Shown: piece after piece, positions 9,777 to 20,364 of the stretch | How the letters are laid out: every line of letters begins with the position of its first letter | Position numbering within the stretch: the stretch's first letter is position 1 | Origin: Halobacteriovoraceae bacterium | GTDB taxonomy: Bacteria; Bdellovibrionota; Bacteriovoracia; Bacteriovoracales; Bacteriovoracaceae | Length of the DNA: 64,000 nucleotides | Assembly: GCA_002713145.1 (NCBI GenBank) | Contig: PAVS01000005.1 | Span: 219,048-283,047 of the forward strand | Direction of reading: 5' to 3' | The notes under the pieces: model-generated | What the model was told of the DNA's origin: nothing | What the model saw: only the letters and a program-made list of their open reading frames with translations | The model's database searches: none | Made by a program: the position numbers and the translations under genes

Positions 9777-10256
9777 ATGGGTATATTAAAAACAATTTCT
9801 AAAGTTCTTTTATTCTTAATTTTAGCGGCCATACTATTTTTCTTAGTTAGACTGCTTCTGCTGGCCCGAGAAAGCCAGAATATGCAGGTCGCTTCGACTT
9901 ATAATATGCAAAACAATTCGTTAGCCCCTTGTTCAGACAAGCCCAATTGTGTCAGTTCTTTTGCCCCTCAAGCCTCAACTCATTATATCCCAGCTATTTC
10001 TCTGAATGCGACCCAATGGAGCCAGGCGAAAGCTTTTTTCGACCATTGTAATTTACTTTCGGATAAACCTCATTATGTTCATTATGCCTGTGCCACCAGT
10101 GCCTTTGGTTTTGTAGATGATGTAGAACTTCTTTATTTACCAGAGACCAATGAACTCCACATGAGGTCTCAATCCAGAGTGGGCTACTCTGATTTAGGTG
10201 CCAATAGAGATCGTATCAATGAACTTATCTCCCACTTAAAATTTCAAAATGACTAA
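9777..10256 (+). CDS. DUF1499 family protein with N-terminal TM segment
   Basis: [15 protein letters not shown]...[49 protein letters not shown] is the DUF1499 pattern. Confidence 0.8.
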   Translation: MGILKTISKVLLFLILAAILFFLVRLLLLARESQNMQVASTYNMQNNSLAPCSDKPNCVSSFAPQASTHYIPAISLNATQWSQAKAFFDHCNLLSDKPHYVHYACATSAFGFVDDVELLYLPETNELHMRSQSRVGYSDLGANRDRINELISHLKFQND

Positions 10257-11290
10257 TCAAAAAGCTTAGAGTACTTTTCAAGATTATTCTCTTTGAGTTT
10301 TTCTTTAGGAATAAATTTGAGCGCTGCTGAGTTTATACAATAGCGCATACCAGTAGGTTTGGGTCCATCGTTAAAGACGTGGCCTAGATGTGAGTCAGCA
10401 TATCTTGATCTGACTTCAATCCTCTCCATGCCTAAAGTAGAATCGTGTTTCTCGATCACTAAATTTGGCTCTAGAGGCTTGGTAAACGAAGGCCAACCAG
10501 TACCCGATTTAAATTTATCTTGAGAGCTAAAAAGTGGTTCATTTGAAACAATATCCACATAAATGCCTTCTTTTTTATGGTCCCAATATTTATTCTCAAA
10601 TGGCTTTTCAGTAGCATCCTCTTGGGTGACTTGATACTGAATATCACTCAGTTTTTTCTTAAGCTCTTTTTGTGACAGTTTTTTATACTTTTCTTGATTT
10701 AAAAAAGTTTCTCCCTCTTTCCAGTACTTTTCAAGAAAATCATCTCTTCCACTGGCACTCCGGTAGTATTTGTACTTAGCTTTTGTGATCAAACTTTTTT
10801 TATAATAATCTTGGTGATACTCCTCAGCTTTATAAAAATTTTTAAATTCTATAAGAGGAGTAGAAACTTTTTTATCAAATTTTTTTAAATCCTGGAGGGT
10901 CTTTTTTGATCTCTCTGCAACTTTTTTTTGCTCATTGTTATGATAGAAAATTGCTGGTGAATATTGAAACCCTCTATCCACAAACTGCCCCTTATTGTCC
11001 GTTGGATTTATATTTTGCCAAAAGATCTCAACTAATCTCTCATAGCTCACCAATTGAGGATCATAGATTATCTGCACTGCCTCACGGTGCTGAGTAGACC
11101 CACTTGAGACTTGCTTATAAGTGGGATTTTTTTTCTCGCCCCCACTATAGCCTGAGATGACTTCTTTCACTCCTACCAGTTTTTCAAAAGGAGGCTCCAT
11201 ACACCAAAAACACCCTCCAGCAAAAGTTGCTTTTTCCCACTTTGCATGAGCACTGACACTAAGAATAAGCATGAAAAACAATAGACGCAT
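10253..11290 (-). CDS. msrAB: Exported bifunctional peptide-methionine sulfoxide reductase MsrA/MsrB
   Basis: Signal peptide; [16 protein letters not shown] (MsrA); [10 protein letters not shown]...[35 protein letters not shown] (MsrB). Start set at ATG 11290. Confidence 0.94.
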   Translation of the reverse strand: MRLLFFMLILSVSAHAKWEKATFAGGCFWCMEPPFEKLVGVKEVISGYSGGEKKNPTYKQVSSGSTQHREAVQIIYDPQLVSYERLVEIFWQNINPTDNKGQFVDRGFQYSPAIFYHNNEQKKVAERSKKTLQDLKKFDKKVSTPLIEFKNFYKAEEYHQDYYKKSLITKAKYKYYRSASGRDDFLEKYWKEGETFLNQEKYKKLSQKELKKKLSDIQYQVTQEDATEKPFENKYWDHKKEGIYVDIVSNEPLFSSQDKFKSGTGWPSFTKPLEPNLVIEKHDSTLGMERIEVRSRYADSHLGHVFNDGPKPTGMRYCINSAALKFIPKEKLKENNLEKYSKLFD

Positions 11291-11343
11291 GATAACTCCT
11301 TGATTATTCATTATAGCATCAATTAAAAATTTTCATGTTAGAT

Positions 11344-12846
11344 TTATGTAAGATTTTTTGAAAGGGCCACTTTGATGCGAGTAAATTGACCTTCTACGCT
11401 GTCGATACTCATATTTCCACCGTGTAAATCGATGATTTCATTAACTAAATGCATTCCGAGTCCAGTGCCCTCTCCCGTTGGCTTGGTGGTAAAAAAAGGA
11501 TCATTAATTTTCAAAAGATCATCGGGTGAGATTCCAATACCATTATCTTCAATTTCAATAAAAACAAAATTCTCGTTTTGATCCGTCTTGATTTTTATAA
11601 GTGGCTGAAAATCAGATTTTTCTGATTCTTTTTTCTTAAGGGCATAAAAAGCATTATCGAGAATATTGATCAGAGCCCTGGATATATCCGGTAAAGAGAG
11701 TTTGATAGGTTTTATATCAGATAAGGAGAGCTCTGTTTTTACTTTGTTTTTCTCCATCATACTTGTGGAGTCAAAGTAGAATTGAATGGCTTCTTCAATG
11801 ATGGCATTGATATTATGAAAAGCTAAATCTCGCTTGTGCTTGCGTGAGTGCATGAGCATATTTTTGATGATGACATCAGCTCGATCAACATTTTTTTCTA
11901 TAAACTGGCTGACTTTTTTTAGTTTTGTTTGTTCCGCCTCAAACCTTTGTGCGATTTCTTTATTTACTTTAAACAACTCATCTCTGAAGTCATCAAAGCT
12001 TGTCACGCTGTCTTTTATTAAAAAATTATTATTTTTGATGATGTTCAGAGGATTCTTAATTTCATGCGCAATACCTGCTGTAAGAGTCCCCACCATGGCC
12101 AATTTCTCTTTATTTATCACTTCTTGTTGAGCAACATCTAACTGCTTTGAAGTTTCATCAAGTTGAGAAGAAAGCAAGCTTGTTAATTGTAAGTATATTT
12201 TATGATTCACCATCACGGGAAATAAAACTGAAGCACAGTAGGTTAAAAAAAGAGCAAAGGAAAAGCCAAAAACAGAGAATCTTATATCTGTAAGAGGTCT
12301 TAAAAAAGGATAATCCAACAGGTGAATCCCCCACAGAAAGACGATGACTAAAAAAAGTCGATCCACACTTTTGATTTCGGAAGTATTTTCTTTTTCTGAT
12401 TTTTTAGCATGCTTTATTTTTTTTACCCCTTGCCAAAAAACATAAAACTGAGGGGCGGTAACACCTACTCCTATAATGGCCCCTAAAAACCAAAACTCTC
12501 TAAAGCCTAGAAGGTAAAAAAGAACACTCAAAAAATAGCATAGAATAAGAAAACCTAATTTCTTGCGCCAAGAATAAGAGAGCTCAAAAAGTCTTGCGGT
12601 TAATTCACCTAGGGCAATACTACTTAGACCAGCAAAAATAAAAGAAAAGTAAAGTTGTGCTGGACCTATCTCTCCTAGAAGTACATCTGAAGTAAAAAAG
12701 ATAAATGCGCCACACCAAATGATGGTAGCGCAAAGGTAGTCAGTATTTTTATTGTAAATTCTATAGAGAGTAAGGGAGACGAAAATATCACAGAGCTGAA
12801 CACAACCAAGTACGATTAATAAGACTGATAAAAATGTATGATCCAT
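11344..12846 (-). CDS. Membrane sensor histidine kinase
   Basis: Multiple N-terminal TM segments; GTLTAGIAHEIKNPLNIIKNN H-box; IEDNGIGISPDDLLKINDPFFTTKPTGEGTGLGMHLV. Confidence 0.9.
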   Translation of the reverse strand: MDHTFLSVLLIVLGCVQLCDIFVSLTLYRIYNKNTDYLCATIIWCGAFIFFTSDVLLGEIGPAQLYFSFIFAGLSSIALGELTARLFELSYSWRKKLGFLILCYFLSVLFYLLGFREFWFLGAIIGVGVTAPQFYVFWQGVKKIKHAKKSEKENTSEIKSVDRLFLVIVFLWGIHLLDYPFLRPLTDIRFSVFGFSFALFLTYCASVLFPVMVNHKIYLQLTSLLSSQLDETSKQLDVAQQEVINKEKLAMVGTLTAGIAHEIKNPLNIIKNNNFLIKDSVTSFDDFRDELFKVNKEIAQRFEAEQTKLKKVSQFIEKNVDRADVIIKNMLMHSRKHKRDLAFHNINAIIEEAIQFYFDSTSMMEKNKVKTELSLSDIKPIKLSLPDISRALINILDNAFYALKKKESEKSDFQPLIKIKTDQNENFVFIEIEDNGIGISPDDLLKINDPFFTTKPTGEGTGLGMHLVNEIIDLHGGNMSIDSVEGQFTRIKVALSKNLT

Positions 12847-12899
12847 TAAATAATCTTAGTTTTAACGTACTTAGTTGTAAACTTAAGCTGTTTTTTTAA

Positions 12900-13613
12900 T
12901 TAAAAGTCTTCAATAAGCTGTGCTAGGTCAGGGTCATCAATAAATGGATTTCGATTACCTTGAACTGTTTCAATAAAGTCATTTCTTGCTAACTCATCGC
13001 TATCAACAGGATCAATAAGATGCCACTGTCTTAGAAAAAACTCTTCATAAGCTGGAATACGCATATTATAGCGAAGGGCAAAGTAGAAAAGTGCTCTTGC
13101 TACATTTCCTTTATGCTCTTCAGGTGGTTCAAAACCTCTGGCTCCAGTTTGAGAAATAGTCCCAACTGAAGAAGCTTGACACTCATGAGAGAGAACTTGT
13201 CCATTTTTAAACTGATTAAAGTAATGATTGCCACGAGTCGAATTTGCTCTTGAATTGGTTGGATACAAGTGATGCAAATCTGCTTTTTGATAGCTTCTAC
13301 TTTCTGATCTATTAAATCGTGACTGAGGCCATGTATGCTCGATATTTATTTTGGTATGATCAGGCATAGTATTTGGAGATATTCTCTCTCTATACTGAAT
13401 TAAACAGTAAACGTCCCTGACAAAGTATCCTTTATGATCTTGATCGAGGTGGATATTCTGCATAACGTACTTACGAGACTGAGAATAACTTGTTAAAGGT
13501 CTATGACCGTCTAAAGTCATCTGCTTGATTTCTTCGCGATATTCGTCGAACAAAACTGTTCTGGCAAAACTCGCTGTACTCATCATGAGTAATACTAAGA
13601 GTAGTTTAGTCAT
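12900..13613 (-). CDS. Exported endonuclease I family nuclease
   Basis: Signal peptide MTKLLLVLLMMSTASFA; NIEHTWPQSRFN, KADLHHLYPTNSRANSTRGNHYF. Start placed at 13613. Confidence 0.88.
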   Translation of the reverse strand: MTKLLLVLLMMSTASFARTVLFDEYREEIKQMTLDGHRPLTSYSQSRKYVMQNIHLDQDHKGYFVRDVYCLIQYRERISPNTMPDHTKINIEHTWPQSRFNRSESRSYQKADLHHLYPTNSRANSTRGNHYFNQFKNGQVLSHECQASSVGTISQTGARGFEPPEEHKGNVARALFYFALRYNMRIPAYEEFFLRQWHLIDPVDSDELARNDFIETVQGNRNPFIDDPDLAQLIEDF

Positions 13614-13773
13614 AAATTTCTCCGGTTGATAAAAATTTACCGTGAAGCTTACGTTTTTAAAAGTAAAAATAATAAAAAAATTAAGTTTTACTAATAAAAG
13701 TTTAACGCATAGCAAATTTCAATATTTTCAGTTTTTTATAGGCACTTTTCTATTTTAGTCTATAATCTCATAC

Positions 13774-14613
13774 ATGTTTAAACTCCCCGTTATTTGCCTG
13801 CTCTTGCTTCCTTTTACTTTCATTACCGCCAAAGAGGCTAAACCTCTTTATGAATGGGGTGTCGTTGGGGGGGTGGCGCGAACTCCTCACTACCCCGCAG
13901 CAGCAGATTCCAGCACTTATTATCTGACTTTTCCCTCTTTCATATACAGAGGGCTCACTTTTAGAAATGATGATAAAGGTTTCAGAGCTCGTTTTTTAAC
14001 CACCACAAATCTAGATTTAGATTTAAGCTTTGGAGGCTCTTTTCCTGCTGATTCAGAAGACAATAAAGCACGCTCCGGCATGGATGACTTAGATCTTTTA
14101 TTAGAATTCGGACCTAGGCTCAGTTATATTCTTCACAAAAACAATGGGCATGAGTGGGAGATTGAACTCCCTCTTCGTTATGTGTTTTCTACTGATTTTA
14201 ATTTTACCAGTCATAGAGGTTATAGGCTGCAGCCTCAGTTGGATTATCGCTATAAATTCTTTGAGTATTTTATCTTGAGTATGGGGTATAAGCTTAATTA
14301 TGCCACGGAGAAACTTTCTGATTATTTTTATGAAGTAGATGATAAGGATATTATTCCTAATATTCGTGAACGTTATAACGCATCTGCAGGGTATATAGGA
14401 CAAGATTTATCAGTCAGCTTCATGGTGAGGTACTTTAAGTTTTTTGGCATTATAGGAGTGAGAACAAGTCAATATCACGATGCAAGTAATGAAGAGTCTC
14501 CTCTCTTTAAATCAAGAGAAAACTCATCAACGTTTATTGCTTTTAATTATTTTTTCTATGCTTCAGAAGAAAAGGCTCCGAAAAACAAATACCTTAGAAC
14601 GCCCACCCAATAA
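13774..14613 (+). CDS. MipA/OmpV family outer-membrane protein
   Basis: Signal peptide; YEWGVVGGVARTPHYPAAADSSTYYLTFPSFIYRG; beta-strand-rich. Confidence 0.75.
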   Translation: MFKLPVICLLLLPFTFITAKEAKPLYEWGVVGGVARTPHYPAAADSSTYYLTFPSFIYRGLTFRNDDKGFRARFLTTTNLDLDLSFGGSFPADSEDNKARSGMDDLDLLLEFGPRLSYILHKNNGHEWEIELPLRYVFSTDFNFTSHRGYRLQPQLDYRYKFFEYFILSMGYKLNYATEKLSDYFYEVDDKDIIPNIRERYNASAGYIGQDLSVSFMVRYFKFFGIIGVRTSQYHDASNEESPLFKSRENSSTFIAFNYFFYASEEKAPKNKYLRTPTQ

Positions 14614-15139
14614 AAAGTTCAACTCCCCAGGTTCCAAAGGCAGGAACATTTTCTTTTTGAGTGTTACCGTTATCATCTTCGAGTTCAACCTCGTCACCGA
14701 AATCGTAAACACCTAAGAACCCTCCGAGGGCCACATTAAAATGATCCCACTGCCAATGATGACCGAATTGCCCTATGAGTCCTAGGGAACTAATTGATCC
14801 AGAAAATTCTTCATCGTCAATTTCAGAAGTTAAATCCATATTAAGTTGAGAGATCTGTCCCCCAGCATAGTAGCCTTGTTCAAAAGCTTTATTCCACCAA
14901 TAATCAAATCGCACATGTCCTTCGGTCGCTTTAAAGTCTACATCGAGAAGAGTTGTCTCCCAAAGCGTCCCCCCTACTCCTAAGGACCAATTATCAACCA
15001 AAGCATATTGTGCTTCTAAATTATTTGACCCCATGAGCAGTCCAATAGGATTTGTCCTGACATTGATATTATGTGCGTGAACAGTAAATGATGACAGACA
15101 CAGAATGAGAAAAAAAACCTTATATTTAAGATTCATCAT
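14594..15139 (-). CDS. Outer-membrane beta-barrel-like exported protein, unknown function
   Basis: Signal peptide; alternating aromatic strands ending in WGVELFIGWAF; ATG overlaps the upp stop by 4 bp. Confidence 0.6.
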   Translation of the reverse strand: MMNLKYKVFFLILCLSSFTVHAHNINVRTNPIGLLMGSNNLEAQYALVDNWSLGVGGTLWETTLLDVDFKATEGHVRFDYWWNKAFEQGYYAGGQISQLNMDLTSEIDDEEFSGSISSLGLIGQFGHHWQWDHFNVALGGFLGVYDFGDEVELEDDNGNTQKENVPAFGTWGVELFIGWAF

Positions 15140-15765
15140 TTGGTTCCAAACAACCTATCACCAGCATCCCCTATCCCAGGAACCAGATAACCTTTATCAT
15201 TAATTTCTTCATTCCCTTTAAGAGTATAGATATCGACATCAGGATGAAATTCATGCACACGTTTCACACCAGAAGGACAAGTGAGCATGGTCAGTAATTT
15301 AATCTTACCTACTTCATATTGTTTTAATCGATCAATACTGGCAACGGCAGTATCACCTGTGGCAAGCAGGGGATCTAATAACAAGATCGTCTTATCTTTA
15401 ACATCCGTAGGAAGTTTAAAATAATACTCGACAGTGTTATTAATAAACTTATCGCGATAAATTCCAATATGTCCTGATTGGCTAAAAGGAAGCACTTCCA
15501 ACATCGATTCCAGCATCCCATTTCCTGCACGCATAATAGAGACAATGACCGGTGGTCTCGTTACTTTTCGTACATTTGCTTTTGAGAGAGGAGACTCTAC
15601 GGTGCAATCTTCAAGTTCTATATCTCTTGTTGCTTCAAAACCTAAAAACTTAGTCAGTTCTCTGATAATATTTCTAAATTCTGCAGACCCGGTATTTTTG
15701 TCTCTCAAAAATGCAAGCTTATGTTCAATAAGAGGGTGTTCAATTTGAATTAATTTTTTACTCAT
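15136..15765 (-). CDS. upp: Uracil phosphoribosyltransferase
   Basis: LLLDPLLATGDTAVASIDRLKQY PRPP-binding loop; VPGIGDAGDRLFGTK C-terminus. Confidence 0.93.
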   Translation of the reverse strand: MSKKLIQIEHPLIEHKLAFLRDKNTGSAEFRNIIRELTKFLGFEATRDIELEDCTVESPLSKANVRKVTRPPVIVSIMRAGNGMLESMLEVLPFSQSGHIGIYRDKFINNTVEYYFKLPTDVKDKTILLLDPLLATGDTAVASIDRLKQYEVGKIKLLTMLTCPSGVKRVHEFHPDVDIYTLKGNEEINDKGYLVPGIGDAGDRLFGTK

Positions 15766-15784
15766 ATCTCTATTTCCTTATGAC

Positions 15785-16990
15785 TTAAAATACTGTTCCA
15801 TCACTTTCAAGTTTCAGTGGAGGAGAGCTATCACTTCTTTTTTGTTTCGCTAATTTTCTACCGGCCCACCAAGTACCACCTTCTAACACTTTGGCCAAGG
15901 GAAAATCAGCAGGAGATTTTTGTAATCGGTTTTGAACTAATTGACCAATACGATCTAAGAGTTGAATCGTCAGAGCACGCCATTCAATGATCAGATCACT
16001 TTGAGGAAGATGGGACTGATTCAAAAGAGAAGGATCTTTTAATTCTATAACGCCGAAATCTAGAAACAATCCTCCATTTCTATATTCTGCAAGACCTGTT
16101 AATTCTTCTGCCCCACTCACACTCAATCCCGCTTCTTCTATGGGGCCGACTAAAGAATAGGTTAACCACTGTGAGAGCTTATGAAAGCAAACAACTGACT
16201 GAGCGGAGAAATCTCCAAAGCTAGAGTAATGCCAAACATCTCCAAGATTTACCCCATGTGATTGTATTCGGCCAGGCCAGATACTTCCAAGGCCTTTTAA
16301 GACCACTTCTAAAATATCTTGGACTTTAAATTGATCACCCTTATGAGCGATAAGATAATCAATCATCCCTCCTGGTCTATCTCCGGGAAAATACTTATTG
16401 TCTTTTACAGTTTCCCCTAATTTTTGAATAAGAGCGACTCTGCCTTGCACACCAACGAGTGGATTGTTCTCATCGACTTGAAAACCTTTTTCAAGTGTCT
16501 CTTTACTGAATGCTTGCAAACCTTTGGCGTCTGCTAAACATTCATTTTTCTCTGAAAAACTACCTTCGAGAAAAAGGTGAAAGCTTGCCACCGCTAACCC
16601 TTCTGATCGATTATAAACTTTATCAATTTCTTTATAACTCCACTCAGGTCCAGCTCCAGCATCTAAAAGTACTGACGTGATGGCCAATTCAATCTTACGA
16701 CGAGCTTTTTCTAAAGAATCACATTGAGCGACTTTATCATCAAAGAGCTTTATGCGATCAACTCCGCCTACTTGAAAATGTCCCCAACGAGAGTGAAAAG
16801 GAATTTTTAAACTAGGATAGTTTTTATAAATAACATCCAAAACAAAATCAGCACAATCATTGAGTTTATTTTCATGGACTTTGAAATGAGTGCCACCTTC
16901 TAATGCGTTTTTATAAACTGCAGCTGTTGTGTCTCTAATGGCTTGAGGAGTGAGAAGATACTCAACATCTTCTTTAGTTAAATCAGTCAT
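15785..16990 (-). CDS. DUF1688 / URC4-like uracil catabolism protein
   Basis: YLLTPQAIRDTTAAVYKNALEGGTHFKVHENKLNDCADFVLDVI...PFHSRWGHFQVGGVDR and PGGMIDYLIAHKGDQF resemble URC4/DUF1688. Confidence 0.82.
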   Translation of the reverse strand: MTDLTKEDVEYLLTPQAIRDTTAAVYKNALEGGTHFKVHENKLNDCADFVLDVIYKNYPSLKIPFHSRWGHFQVGGVDRIKLFDDKVAQCDSLEKARRKIELAITSVLLDAGAGPEWSYKEIDKVYNRSEGLAVASFHLFLEGSFSEKNECLADAKGLQAFSKETLEKGFQVDENNPLVGVQGRVALIQKLGETVKDNKYFPGDRPGGMIDYLIAHKGDQFKVQDILEVVLKGLGSIWPGRIQSHGVNLGDVWHYSSFGDFSAQSVVCFHKLSQWLTYSLVGPIEEAGLSVSGAEELTGLAEYRNGGLFLDFGVIELKDPSLLNQSHLPQSDLIIEWRALTIQLLDRIGQLVQNRLQKSPADFPLAKVLEGGTWWAGRKLAKQKRSDSSPPLKLESDGTVF

Positions 16991-18242
16991 CTAGTTTACG
17001 TCCCTGTACATTTTGTAATTCTTTTTCATCTTTTACTTCACCGGCGGTAAAATAACCTGCCGCTTTTTTAGCTTCAATTTCAACTTGAGCATCAGCAGGA
17101 ATTAATTCTTCTGGTATCGAAAGTCTATTCACTACTTCAATACCAGCAGCTTTAATAGCATCGTATTTCATATTGCTCATCGAATGGAGGTTGTGAATTT
17201 TTTTAACACCTAAAAAATTGAGAGTGTCGGGCATGAACTCTTGGAACCTGGCATCTTGAACACCTGCCACACATTCAGTTCGATAGAAATAATTTTTAGC
17301 TGAATCACCACCTTCTTGTCTTTTTCGAGCGTTATAGACCATAAACTTAGTCACTTCTCCTAGAGCACGCCCTTCTTTTCTAAAATAAACAATCAGTCCC
17401 ACTCCACCACGTTGTGCGGTTCTTGCAGCATCTTCAATTCCCCAAGTAAGGTAAGGCCTACAAGTACAGATATCAGAGCCGAAAACATCACTTCCATTAC
17501 ATTCATCATGCACTCTACAAGTGAGTTCTATCTCTGGATTTTGTAAATCATCGGGATTACCAAAGACATAAGCAGTCGTACTTCCGATAGGAGGAAGTAG
17601 AATTTTTAAATCAGGTCTTGTGACTAACTCAGGAAACATTCCTCCTGTTTCTTGAAAAAGAATTTTTCGGAGTTCTCCTTCGTCAATTTTCAATCTTTTC
17701 GCCATACCTGGAAGATACCAAACTGGCTCGAGAGCAATTTTAGTACATTTAACAGAACCATCTTCTTTGACCACTTTTCCATCCACTTTAAGTTTTCCAG
17801 CTTTTACAGCTTCTTGAACTTCGGGGATGTGCAGGTGTGCCTGAGTCACAGCAATGGAAGGTTTAATATTAAAACCTTTGTCTAAATAATCTTTGAAATG
17901 AATATTGACATCCGCACCAAATGGGTCGATAGAGACAATTTTATCTTCTTCAAACCAAGCTGGATTTGGTTTCACTTGGTAAGTTCCTTCCGTATTGGCC
18001 AACTCAGGACGATGATCCTTAGGAAAAGCGCCTGATGCTATTGAGAGAGCTCTATAAACAGTGTAAGAGCCAGAATGTGATCCAATAGCATTACGATTTT
18101 GTTTATCAGAAATCGTTGCGATCACTGGTCCACGTTCTTTGGGATCTTTTGCTCCCCAATTGATAGGTGGTGTATCTTTAAAAATTTGATTTGCATGTGA
18201 AGTCAAAACTACATGTGATGTGCGCTTCATTTCTTCGGCCAT
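16983..18242 (-). CDS. GTP cyclohydrolase II homologue of the URC1 type
   Basis: GCHII core CRVHDECNGSDVFGSDICTCRPYL and FRKEGRALGEVTKFMVYNARKRQEGGDSA, with the long N-terminal region typical of URC1. Confidence 0.83.
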   Translation of the reverse strand: MAEEMKRTSHVVLTSHANQIFKDTPPINWGAKDPKERGPVIATISDKQNRNAIGSHSGSYTVYRALSIASGAFPKDHRPELANTEGTYQVKPNPAWFEEDKIVSIDPFGADVNIHFKDYLDKGFNIKPSIAVTQAHLHIPEVQEAVKAGKLKVDGKVVKEDGSVKCTKIALEPVWYLPGMAKRLKIDEGELRKILFQETGGMFPELVTRPDLKILLPPIGSTTAYVFGNPDDLQNPEIELTCRVHDECNGSDVFGSDICTCRPYLTWGIEDAARTAQRGGVGLIVYFRKEGRALGEVTKFMVYNARKRQEGGDSAKNYFYRTECVAGVQDARFQEFMPDTLNFLGVKKIHNLHSMSNMKYDAIKAAGIEVVNRLSIPEELIPADAQVEIEAKKAAGYFTAGEVKDEKELQNVQGRKLDD

Positions 18243-18255
18243 AATATATTCCTTT

Positions 18256-19731
18256 TTAAGACATCCAATTCGAGTCTTTTTGCATTTCCCATTTTGTCGT
18301 TACTTTTTTTACATCGGTCCAAAAATCTAAGGAATGATCTCCCGTTATATCTCCGTGTCCAAACTTTGAAGCTTTCACCCCTCCAAAGCTAAAAGGCTCT
18401 CTGGGAACAGGCACACCGATATTGACGCCAAACATTCCACACTCAGCATGAGCAGCTACATATTCGGCCATAGGACCTGAGCTGGTGAAGACACTCGCTG
18501 CATTTCCATAGACACTTGAATTTTGAATTTCGATTGCTTCAGTCACATTTTTACATCTAATAATTGAAAGTATGGGACCAAAAAGTTCAGAACATGCGGC
18601 TACACTTCCAGGAGCTACATTATCTAAGATAGTAGGCCCTATCCAATGACCTTCCCTCATATCACTTGGCTTTTTTGACTCCCGACCGTCTAAAATGAGA
18701 GTGGCTCCATCTTTAACCGCATCTTCTATCGCTTGATATAAGAAGTCACATTGTTCACGTGTGATAATAGCACCCATCGACTCTCCTAAAACTTGAGATT
18801 GAGCGCGCTCTTTAATCTTTTCAATATGTTTATCCACTTCCCCTACCGCTAAAAGAACAGATGCGGCCATACATCTTTGACCAGCACAACCTGTAAAGGA
18901 ATCTGAGATCCCCATCCCTGTTACATCTAAATCAGCATCAGGCAGGAGAATAATATGATTTTTAGCGCCCCCTAAACAAAGAGCTCTTTTATTGTGAGCC
19001 GTTGCACTTTTATAGACGATCTCTGCGACTTTAGTTGACCCTACAAAAGCCACAGCTTTTATATCAGGGTGAGTGGTGATCATCTCGACCACCTCTTTTT
19101 CACCTTGGGCTACGGTGAGAATACCACTAGGAAGACCTGCTTCAGCAAAAGCATCTGCTACGAACTTACTCGTGAGTGGTGTTTTTTCACTAGGCTTCCA
19201 GACATAAGCATTTCCCAAAACGATGGCGATGGGTATCGTCCACATCGGCACCATAGCAGGAAAATTAAAAGGAGTGATACTCCCTACAACCCCAAGAGGC
19301 TCTCTTCGGTATTCACAAAAAACACCTCGGCTGACTTCCATTTTTCCACCAATATCTGAGTTTTGCAGGGAAAGAGCATATTCAAGAACTTCAATTCCTT
19401 TCATCAAACCGGCGCGAGCTTCATTGATCGTTTTACCATTTTCAAGGGCCACAATATGAGAGATTTTATCTTGGTCGCGTAATAAGATATTTCTAAAATT
19501 AAAAAGGACGGCTGATCTCGCTTTTAGAGGGGTTTGCGCCCATTGTTTTTGAGCTGATTTTGCCGAATCAACGGCCGAGTTAAAATCATCTTTATTTATA
19601 TAAAAGACTTCCCCACAGTTTTTTCCAGTATAAGGACTGATCACTGGCCTTGTTTCACCTGCTGACTTTTGCCACTTCCCTGCGATGAAGTTTTGAGCTT
19701 GATGATTTGTCTGAGATGTATCTAATTGCAT
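18256..19731 (-). CDS. mmsA: CoA-acylating (methyl)malonate-semialdehyde dehydrogenase
   Basis: ITPFNFPAMVPMWTIPIAIVLGNAYVWKPSEKTP, CLGGAKNHIILLPDAD, GCAGQRCMAAS. Confidence 0.9.
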   Translation of the reverse strand: MQLDTSQTNHQAQNFIAGKWQKSAGETRPVISPYTGKNCGEVFYINKDDFNSAVDSAKSAQKQWAQTPLKARSAVLFNFRNILLRDQDKISHIVALENGKTINEARAGLMKGIEVLEYALSLQNSDIGGKMEVSRGVFCEYRREPLGVVGSITPFNFPAMVPMWTIPIAIVLGNAYVWKPSEKTPLTSKFVADAFAEAGLPSGILTVAQGEKEVVEMITTHPDIKAVAFVGSTKVAEIVYKSATAHNKRALCLGGAKNHIILLPDADLDVTGMGISDSFTGCAGQRCMAASVLLAVGEVDKHIEKIKERAQSQVLGESMGAIITREQCDFLYQAIEDAVKDGATLILDGRESKKPSDMREGHWIGPTILDNVAPGSVAACSELFGPILSIIRCKNVTEAIEIQNSSVYGNAASVFTSSGPMAEYVAAHAECGMFGVNIGVPVPREPFSFGGVKASKFGHGDITGDHSLDFWTDVKKVTTKWEMQKDSNWMS

Positions 19732-19817
19732 AAAGTCTCCGTAATTAAAAAACTATTATGTTATAGATAAAGCAGGAACTTGATAAGTTGCACTGCGCAT
19801 ACTGCTGTGCAAAGAAT

Positions 19818-20300
19818 CTATTTTATATCAAGTATTTTGTAGAGCCTTGTTTGATCGTTAATTTCTACTTCAAATTCATCATTTTGAGTGAGATCAAGTA
19901 TTTCTCGACCGATAGGTGAAAAGACCGAGATGACCATTAATGCCTCACCCTCAATATTGAGTAAGCTCCCACCACTGGTAGGAGAAATATAATACCAACG
20001 CTTTTGATGATTATGTTCTATTTTAACCATAGCGCCGATGCAAACTTCATCTTTTGAAGTGAGATCTCTAAGGGGGAGATCTTCGAGCAAAAGTCTTTCA
20101 TGCTCTAGATCATTCAGCCGTTGTCTAAGTCCATCAGCAAGATAGTTTGCTTCCGTTGCTCTGGTGTCATATTTGCCATCACTTTTAAGATCACCTTTTT
20201 GCACCAGATTCTCAGAGGTTTTTAAAGTTTCTTTGAGACTATTGAGCTCTTTTTGGTTTTTTTCTAGAAGTTGTTTTTTTATTTCAGCTTTCATTCTCAT
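19818..20300 (-). CDS. GreA/GreB family transcription elongation factor
   Basis: Coiled-coil N-terminus plus VKIEHNHQKRWYYISPTSGG...MVISVFSPIGREILDLTQNDEFEVEIN. Confidence 0.8.
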   Translation of the reverse strand: MRMKAEIKKQLLEKNQKELNSLKETLKTSENLVQKGDLKSDGKYDTRATEANYLADGLRQRLNDLEHERLLLEDLPLRDLTSKDEVCIGAMVKIEHNHQKRWYYISPTSGGSLLNIEGEALMVISVFSPIGREILDLTQNDEFEVEINDQTRLYKILDIK

Positions 20301-20364
20301 TATTATGCCTAAGATTATCTACTAACTCTATCGTTTTCTTTTTTTTACCTATATAGTCTTACCC

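Noticed and set aside
16983-18242. Riboflavin biosynthesis ribA
   Set aside because: GCHII core is present, but the extra N-terminal region and adjacency to DUF1688 and upp fit URC1 better.
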